Part shown: piece by piece, positions 59,327-64,000 of the stretch
How the letters are laid out: the number at the start of each line of letters is the position of its first letter
How positions within the stretch are numbered: the stretch's first letter is position 1
NCBI RefSeq assembly: GCF_002975275.1
Contig: NZ_PCOQ01000029.1
Coordinates: forward strand, 1 to 64,000
Source of the DNA: Achromobacter sp. MYb9
GTDB taxonomy: Bacteria; Pseudomonadota; Gammaproteobacteria; Burkholderiales; Burkholderiaceae_B
Direction: 5' to 3'
Length of the DNA stretch: 64,000 nt
Made by a program: the position numbers and the translations under genes
Notes under the pieces: generated by a model
The model's database searches: none
The model's input: only the letters and a program-made list of their open reading frames with translations
What the model was told of the DNA's origin: nothing

Positions 59327-60613
59327 TCAGCGGGCGGGCCTTTGCAGCCCCAGATGGCCGCGCAGCGTGCTGTGTTCATACTCCGTGCGGAACAGCCCGC
59401 GCCGCTGCAGGACGGGTACGACCTGATCGACGAAGTCGTCGATGCCCCCGGGCAACGCGGGCGGCATCAAGTTGAAGCCGTCCGCTCCCTCGTTCCTGAA
59501 CCAGGTTTCCATCTGATCCGCGATCCGCTCGGGCGTGCCCACCATCGTGCAGTGGCCCCCGCCAGCGGCCAGCCGCCCGAGCAACTGGCGCACAGTGGGC
59601 TGTTCGGTCTCGATGATTCGAAGAATGGTGGCGTACCGGCCCTTCGGTCCCTTGAAATCGGACAGGGAAGGAAGCGCCGGCACCGGCGCGTCAAGCTCCC
59701 AGCCGCTGCAGTCCTGTAGCACGAAGGTTCCCAATTGCCGAAGCGACGCGTCACTGGGCAGCAGCTCATCAAGTTCGCGTTGCTTGGCGCGCGCTTCGGC
59801 GTCGGTCGACCCAACGTAGGTGACCAGACCCGGCATGATCGGGACGAATGCGTCGCGGCCCGCGGCGCGCACGCGTTGCTTGATGTCGCGGTAATAGGCT
59901 TGCGCGGCGGGCAGGTCGTACGCCACGGCATAAATGGCTTCGGCGCGCCGGGCGGCCAGGTCGCGGCCTTGGTCGGAAGCGCCCGCCTGGAACAGGACGG
60001 GATGCCCCTGGGGCGGACGCGGGACGGTCAGTGGGCCGTCGACCAGGAAATGGTCGCCATGGTGATGGATCGGGTGGATGCGCTCGGGCACGCCATAGAC
60101 GCCGTCGCGGTTGACGGCCAGGGCCTCGTCTTCCCAGGAGTCGAACAGGCGCAGCGCGACGTCCACGAACTCTTCGGCGCGGGCGTAGCGCCAGTCGTGC
60201 CCCGGCATGGCCTCGTAGCCATGGTTGCGGGCTTCGGCGTCGAACATGGAGGTCACCACGTTCCAGCCCATGCGGCCGCCCGAAATGTGGTCCAGCGACG
60301 CAACCATGCGGGCGGCGTGGAAGGGCGTGAAGAAGGTGCTGGAAACCGTGCTGATCAGGCCGATGCGGGTGGTGGCCCGCGCAATCGCGGCCATGGCAGT
60401 CAGTGGTTCCAGGTACCAGCGCGGGCCGTCGCCGATGTTGTCGGTGGATTGGCCGTCGGCGAAGAAGATCGCGTCCAGCTTGCCACGTTCGGCGGTGCGG
60501 GCCAGTGCCTCGTAATAGCGGATGTCGCCCAGTCGTTCCGCGGCCGAATCCGGGTGGCGCCAGGCGGCGCGATGGTGGCCGCAGCCGAAGATGAACAGGT
60601 TCAGGTGCAGCAT
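59327..60613 (-). CDS. FMN-dependent monooxygenase of the NtaA/SnaA/DszA family
   Basis: 428 residues from the ATG at 60613, the usual length. It is a bacterial-luciferase-like TIM barrel: NLFIFGCGHHRAAWRHP at the start, EALARTAERGKLDAIFFADGQ, PLTAMAAIARATTRIGLISTVSSTFFTPFHAAR, SGGRMGWNVVTSMFDAEARNHG, and VLFQAGASDQGRDLAAR. Such enzymes use reduced flavin from a separate reductase to oxygenate xenobiotic, sulfur or aminopolycarboxylate compounds; no reductase gene is adjacent. It follows the SDR gene by 5 bases on the same strand and is likely co-transcribed with it. Confidence 0.92.
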   Translation of the reverse strand: MLHLNLFIFGCGHHRAAWRHPDSAAERLGDIRYYEALARTAERGKLDAIFFADGQSTDNIGDGPRWYLEPLTAMAAIARATTRIGLISTVSSTFFTPFHAARMVASLDHISGGRMGWNVVTSMFDAEARNHGYEAMPGHDWRYARAEEFVDVALRLFDSWEDEALAVNRDGVYGVPERIHPIHHHGDHFLVDGPLTVPRPPQGHPVLFQAGASDQGRDLAARRAEAIYAVAYDLPAAQAYYRDIKQRVRAAGRDAFVPIMPGLVTYVGSTDAEARAKQRELDELLPSDASLRQLGTFVLQDCSGWELDAPVPALPSLSDFKGPKGRYATILRIIETEQPTVRQLLGRLAAGGGHCTMVGTPERIADQMETWFRNEGADGFNLMPPALPGGIDDFVDQVVPVLQRRGLFRTEYEHSTLRGHLGLQRPAR

Positions 60614-60618
60614 GGCGG

Positions 60619-61401
60619 TCAGTTCTTGACGAGGCCGCCGTCCACGACCAGGTTCTGGCCGGTGACGCTGCGCGACCACGGGCTGGCGAAGAACAGCACG
60701 GCGTCGGCGAATTGCTCGGGCGTGGTGACGGTGCGCAGCGGCGTGCTGGCGGCGATCAGGTCGAACACCGCCTCGGGCGTGGCCGCCGACGCGTCGGTCG
60801 TGCGCAGCAAGCCGCCCGACACCATGTTGACGGTAATGCCGTGCGGACCGAGGTCATGCGACAGCGTCCGGGTGAACGACAGCAGCGCGGCTTTGGCGGC
60901 CGTGTAGTCGTGGTAGGGCACGACCGGGTTCTGGACCAGGTTGGTGCCGATATTGATGATGCGGCCGACGCCGGCGCCGCGCATGCCGGGCAGGGTGGCC
61001 TGCACGGTGTTCAGCGCGCCGCGCACGCAGCCTTCGATCTGGTGGTTCAGATCGCCCCAGGTCAGCGTATCGGCGTGCGGGCGGGCGTCGCCATTGAACT
61101 GGAAAGCGGGCAGGGCGTTGTTCACGACGGTCGTGACCGGCATGCCGAAATGGCTTTGCGCCTGTGCGACCATGGCCTGAACTGCCTGCGCGTCGCGCAC
61201 GTCGGCGGCGACGGCCAGCGCGCGGTCCGGCGCAGTGGCCGCCAGCGCCTGGGCGGCATCGGCGCTATTCAAGTAGTTGATGACCACGCGCGCGCCTTCG
61301 CGAAGAAAGGCGCGGACGATGTGCGCGCCCAGGCCTCGGGCGCCGCCCGTGACAAGAATCAGTTGTTCGTTCAGGGCGGGGGCGGAGTGTGCAGGTGACA
61401 T
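60619..61401 (-). CDS. short-chain dehydrogenase/reductase (SDR)
   Basis: 260 residues from the ATG at 61401; in-frame starts further up have no ribosome site. Motifs TGGARGLG, NNAL (in place of the usual NNAG), INIGTNLVQNPVVPYHDYTAAKAAL with the Tyr/Lys pair, and SGGLLRTTDASAA. The Asn-Asn-Ala-Leu variant is unusual but known in SDRs. It is the first gene of a two-gene operon with the FMN monooxygenase and is divergent from the TPP-controlled symporter; co-function with the monooxygenase is likely. Confidence 0.88.
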   Translation of the reverse strand: MSPAHSAPALNEQLILVTGGARGLGAHIVRAFLREGARVVINYLNSADAAQALAATAPDRALAVAADVRDAQAVQAMVAQAQSHFGMPVTTVVNNALPAFQFNGDARPHADTLTWGDLNHQIEGCVRGALNTVQATLPGMRGAGVGRIINIGTNLVQNPVVPYHDYTAAKAALLSFTRTLSHDLGPHGITVNMVSGGLLRTTDASAATPEAVFDLIAASTPLRTVTTPEQFADAVLFFASPWSRSVTGQNLVVDGGLVKN

Positions 61402-61481
61402 GGTGAGGCTCGTCGATTCCATCGGCAGGCACGCAAAACCGGTGCCGCAATCGGGCGAACTTAGCATGAATCAATGCGCCG

Positions 61482-61510
61482 TTGACATTGTCTCTTCGCT
61501 CTCCTAACCT
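61482..61510 (+). promoter_or_regulatory. promoter of the riboswitch/symporter transcript
   Basis: A consensus TTGACA (61482-61487), 17-base spacer and TAACCT (61505-61510) place transcription start near 61517, directly at the 5' edge of the riboswitch. Confidence 0.7.
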
Positions 61511-61517
61511 TGCGCCA

Positions 61518-61607
61518 ATTCCTGGGGGAGCCCTGTTTCGGGCTGAGATTCCGCGTCGTCGCGGTAACCCTTTGAACCTGATCCGGGTAATGCCGGCGAA
61601 GGGAAGG
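61518..61607 (+). promoter_or_regulatory. TPP riboswitch (THI element)
   Basis: The conserved THI-box landmarks are all present in order: GGGGGAGCC, GGGCTGAGATT, ACCCTTTGAACCTGATC, GGGTAATGCCGGCGAAGGGA. TTCC near the start can pair with GGAA at the end as P1. Thiamin pyrophosphate binding would switch off the downstream gene. The symporter it controls is thus part of the thiamin regulon. Confidence 0.95.
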
Positions 61608-61649
61608 ACATCGCACGACTCGCGCGCCCTCCCTAGACTTTCATCCATC

Positions 61650-61677
61650 TTGCGGCCCCCCGGCATCCGGGCGGGCC
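61650..61677 (+). promoter_or_regulatory. strong hairpin between riboswitch and symporter start
   Basis: GCGGCCC-CCCGG / CCGGG-C-GGGCCGC forms a 12-bp stem with one bulge and a 3-base loop (CAT), 43 bases after the riboswitch. No T-run follows, so the switch may act on translation: the ribosome site GGGAGGG at 61711-61717 lies in a further GC-rich segment that could be sequestered. Confidence 0.55.
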
Positions 61678-61726
61678 GCCCTGTTGCGCGCCCGGCTTGC
61701 CGCCGGTAGCGGGAGGGCCGTTCCGC

Positions 61727-63178
61727 ATGTTGACCCAATCCACCGCCTTGATGTGGCTGTTGCTGTTTTCTGGCGGCTTCGCGCTGGCCAGCGTGCTCTA
61801 CACACGGCGCAAGCGCGGCACCCTGGAAGACTACATCGTGGCCCGCAACAGTCAGGGCGCGTTCGGCACGATCCTGACGCTGATGGCATCCACGCTGGGC
61901 GCATGGATCCTGTTCTCGCCGGCGCAGGCGGCCACGTGGGGCGGCCTGGCGGCGGTGATCGGCTATGCGCTGGGTTCGATGTCCCCGCGTCTGGTGATGA
62001 TTCCGCTTGGCCGGCGCATGCGAGAACTGATCCCGCACGGGCACACGCTGACCGAATTCCTGATGGCGCGCTACGGACGGCCGATGTATGGGCTGGCGCT
62101 CTTCATCATGCTGTTCTACCTGTTCATCGCCTTATCGGCCGAAGTCACCGCGATTGCCAAACTGGTCACCATGCTGGCCCCGGTGCCGCTGTGGGCCACC
62201 GCCGCCATCGTGATGGGCACGACGCTGCTGTACACCACCTACGGCGGCCTGCGTTCGTCGATTTTCACGGATCAGGTGCAGATGATGGTCATCGTGCCCT
62301 TGCTGGTGATCTTGTGCGTGGTGGGCTGGCAGGCCGCGGGCGGCGCGCTGCCCACGATCGAGGCGCTGCAGGCCAAGGCACCGCAGTTGCTGGACGTGAC
62401 GGATCCGGGCGGCGTGAAAGCGGGCCTGACCTTCTTCGTGGCAATCCTGCTGACCGGCATCTTCCACCAGGGCAACTGGCAGCGCATCTATGCGGCGAAA
62501 GACGCGCGTTCGATGCGCAACGGCTTCTTGTTGGGCGGCATCCTGGCCGCGCCGTTCATCTTCCTGATGGGCTTGTTCGGCCTGGCCTTCGTGGGTCTGG
62601 CACCGGCGGGCGACAGTTCGATCGCGCTGTTCAGCGTCATCATGCCGCACGCGCCCGCGTGGTTCGTGATCGCGCTGATCCCTTTGGGCTTGTCGCTGGT
62701 GATGAGCACGGCCGACACGGCAATCAGCGCCGTTTCCAGCATCGTCGCGGTCGACATGCGCCGCCTGATGCCCAACGCCGACGGCATGGACATGAAACGG
62801 CTGGCCCGCTGGGCGGTCCTGCTGCTGGCCATCCCGGTCATGATCGTGGCGTCGCAGGGTTACAGCGTGCTGTACCTGTTCCTGTTGGCCGACCTGCTGT
62901 GCTCGGCGGCTGCTTTTCCCGTGTTCTACGGTTTGTTCAGCCGCAAGCATGATGGCCTGACGGCGACCACCGCGACCATCACCGGGTTGGCAGCGGGCCT
63001 GTTCTTCTTCCCGGCGCCGGGCGACAAGCCTACGTTCCTGTTGGAATCGTTCTTGCTGGCGGCGTTTGTTCCGGTGGTCACGACGGTGCTGATGCGCCTG
63101 GCGTGGCGCGGCCGCCAGGAATTCGATTTTGCGACGTTGAGCGCGGCCGTGCGCAGGCTGGATCGCGACGCGGTGTAG
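61727..63178 (+). CDS. sodium:solute symporter (SSS/PanF-like), TPP-regulated; probable thiamin or HMP transporter
   Basis: 483 residues from the ATG at 61727 (GGGAGGG ribosome site 9 bases away). A 13-helix SSS protein: LASVLYTRRKRGTLEDYIVARNSQGAFGTILTLMASTLGAWILFSP, LTEFLMARYGRPMYGLALF, and the sodium-site region LIPLGLSLVMSTADTAISAVSSIVAVD. Related SSS proteins named ThiV have been predicted as thiamin-related transporters because of THI elements; this protein fits that group by its riboswitch. The cargo could be thiamin, HMP or another precursor. Divergent from an SDR gene, with 325 bp between. Confidence 0.9.
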   Translation: MLTQSTALMWLLLFSGGFALASVLYTRRKRGTLEDYIVARNSQGAFGTILTLMASTLGAWILFSPAQAATWGGLAAVIGYALGSMSPRLVMIPLGRRMRELIPHGHTLTEFLMARYGRPMYGLALFIMLFYLFIALSAEVTAIAKLVTMLAPVPLWATAAIVMGTTLLYTTYGGLRSSIFTDQVQMMVIVPLLVILCVVGWQAAGGALPTIEALQAKAPQLLDVTDPGGVKAGLTFFVAILLTGIFHQGNWQRIYAAKDARSMRNGFLLGGILAAPFIFLMGLFGLAFVGLAPAGDSSIALFSVIMPHAPAWFVIALIPLGLSLVMSTADTAISAVSSIVAVDMRRLMPNADGMDMKRLARWAVLLLAIPVMIVASQGYSVLYLFLLADLLCSAAAFPVFYGLFSRKHDGLTATTATITGLAAGLFFFPAPGDKPTFLLESFLLAAFVPVVTTVLMRLAWRGRQEFDFATLSAAVRRLDRDAV

Positions 63179-63761
63179 AGAGCGTGATGCACAAAATACG
63201 GGTCTTGATCGAATTATTAATCGAGTATTACGAACCGGCTCCGTATTTTAACGGGCGCTCGCTGGAGTACTCAGGTTCGAAGATTATCTAAGCGGAGCAG
63301 CGCGGCGTATGACTTCGCGTAAATCGATTGATTTGGTGGGTGTCATATGGCGCGACATCGTTCAGCTGCGCGATGAATCCATGACGGCTTGGCGACTGGC
63401 CGCCCCGTTGGGAAGGGGCGGGGTTGAAACATCTAGCAATGGCGTTAATGTTTTTTCACGCCGAGAAATGCAGCGATCAACCTACCCCTGGTCATGCTTG
63501 CACGGTAATTGTTGCTACTTCTAGCTATTGTTATAAATCACAAAGATTACGAAACATTTTATTTCTTAATCTCATGCTCCTGCCGTGCACGCTGTGAATG
63601 CGATGAAATAATAAGATACTTTCGCAATATCTTATCACTTAATTCAAAAAAAATATGTGTGTCTGCCTTATACTGGTCGTCAGATAATCTAAGTTCTTGG
63701 TTGTCGAAGTGGCATCAATTCTCTTGATGGCGTCACGTAACTTTCAGGTGGGAGCTTGTCC
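63179..63761. other. AT-rich intergenic stretch after the symporter, with a possible 34-aa ORF
   Basis: 583 bp of clearly lower GC than the rest. A short ORF at 63187-63291 (MHKIRVLIELLIEYYEPAPY...) is weakly supported. AAAATACGG (63193-63201) and CCGTATTTT (63241-63249) are inverted copies within it. A GC-rich stem CCGCCCC/GGGGCGG occurs at 63400-63421. Longer frames (71-72 codons) have no credible composition or ribosome site. I see no transposase or tRNA. Confidence 0.5.
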
Positions 63762-64000
63762 TTGCAGCCAGGAACTCGAAGCTTTACTGCTGATCTAGCC
63801 GCTATGATGCGCGCAGCGCATGTCATGATGGACGATGAGCCAAAAATACTTGACGATAAGTTTGCTCTGAAGCTGTGCGGCATTCCAGATTCGGCTACGT
63901 TTCATACCGCCATGGCCGGCATGGAGCAGAATCTTTCTTCGAAATTTCCGAATCTTCCCGTCAAGACAATCCTGGAAGCCGTTCGATCAGGGATTATCGT
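63762..64000 (+). CDS. class I SAM-dependent methyltransferase, TIGR00027/LCM-like (3' end cut by window edge)
   Basis: A frame open to the window edge starts at a TTG (63762) with GGAG 7 bases upstream; an in-frame TAA lies 24 bases before it, and ATGs at 63804 and 63807 are later alternatives. The 79 residues QPGTRSFTADLAAMMRAAH ... DDEPKILDDKFALKLCGI match the N-terminus of the TIGR00027 putative methyltransferases (S-x-T-A-x2-x-A..RA followed by xLDDxxA). The family methylates small carboxylic or polyketide-like substrates, mostly unknown. Codon use is more AT-rich than in neighbours, suggesting acquisition. Confidence 0.7.
   Translation, partial: MQPGTRSFTADLAAMMRAAHVMMDDEPKILDDKFALKLCGIPDSATFHTAMAGMEQNLSSKFPNLPVKTILEAVRSGII

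Noticed and set aside
63187-63291. 34-codon ORF after the symporter as a confident gene
   Set aside because: Only weak translation signal; reported as a possibility in the intergenic entry, not as a gene.
63399-63430. A hairpin followed by GGGGTTGAAAC that resembles the 3' end of some CRISPR repeats
   Set aside because: Only one copy is present, without regularly spaced repeats or cas genes nearby; resemblance is probably chance.
63509-63727. 72-codon ORF with several cysteines in the AT-rich tail
   Set aside because: No ribosome site, biased composition from AT-rich DNA and no recognisable pattern.

Overview
The window looks like chromosomal DNA from a member of the Alcaligenaceae (Achromobacter/Bordetella type). 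The support is very high GC in coding regions, a Bug/TctC-type solute receptor, a Burkholderiales-style trimeric porin, many LysR/GntR regulators next to catabolic operons, and a penicillin G acylase of the type known from Achromobacter and Alcaligenes. The genus is an inference from style and gene content. I saw no rRNA, tRNA, insertion sequence or CRISPR array.

Layout. 1-5188: a GntR regulator (cut by the window edge), an acyl-CoA-ligase-like enzyme and a cyclase-family hydrolase on the minus strand, divergent from a TctC receptor and an SDR, with an 18-bp palindrome in the shared promoter. 5133-8217: a tiny zinc-ribbon gene, a GlxA-type regulator whose AraC domain looks shortened, a DJ-1/PfpI enzyme, and a divergent Lrp/LysE pair with its own dyad. 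8303-10505: an ABC exporter preceded by a well-formed promoter, an 18-codon leader ORF and a candidate attenuator stem. 10565-19952: a GntR regulator divergent from an apparent aromatic meta-cleavage operon (extradiol dioxygenase, aldolase-II-like protein, semialdehyde dehydrogenase) followed by a complete Liv-type uptake system and an SDR.

19882-28508: a LysR remnant without its DNA-binding domain, the penicillin acylase, a giant fused ABC exporter (two half-transporters in one chain), a LysR gene whose start codon lies in a near-perfect operator, and an uncharacterised exported protein. 28541-37833: an SsuABC/TauABC-like importer, then an amine-oxidase-like flavoprotein with HutD and its own ETF pair, then hutG flanked by two LysR regulators. 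37941-49866: an MFS exporter, then a peptide/opine-type system: a DppA-like receptor, a LysR regulator, and an eight-gene tightly coupled operon encoding a three-subunit D-hydroxyproline/opine-type dehydrogenase, a second flavoprotein and DppBCDF. A shared TTTGCAGTC motif links receptor and operon.

49911-63178: a LacI regulator with a perfect 16-bp operator controlling an MFS carrier plus amidase; an LprI-like exported protein, a MarC protein and an Lnb-domain membrane protein; a small membrane protein; a porin with a leader hairpin; an FMN monooxygenase with an SDR; and a TPP riboswitch in front of a sodium:solute symporter, which marks that carrier as a probable thiamin or thiamin-precursor transporter. 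From about 63180 base composition turns AT-rich and the window ends inside a TIGR00027-type methyltransferase gene.
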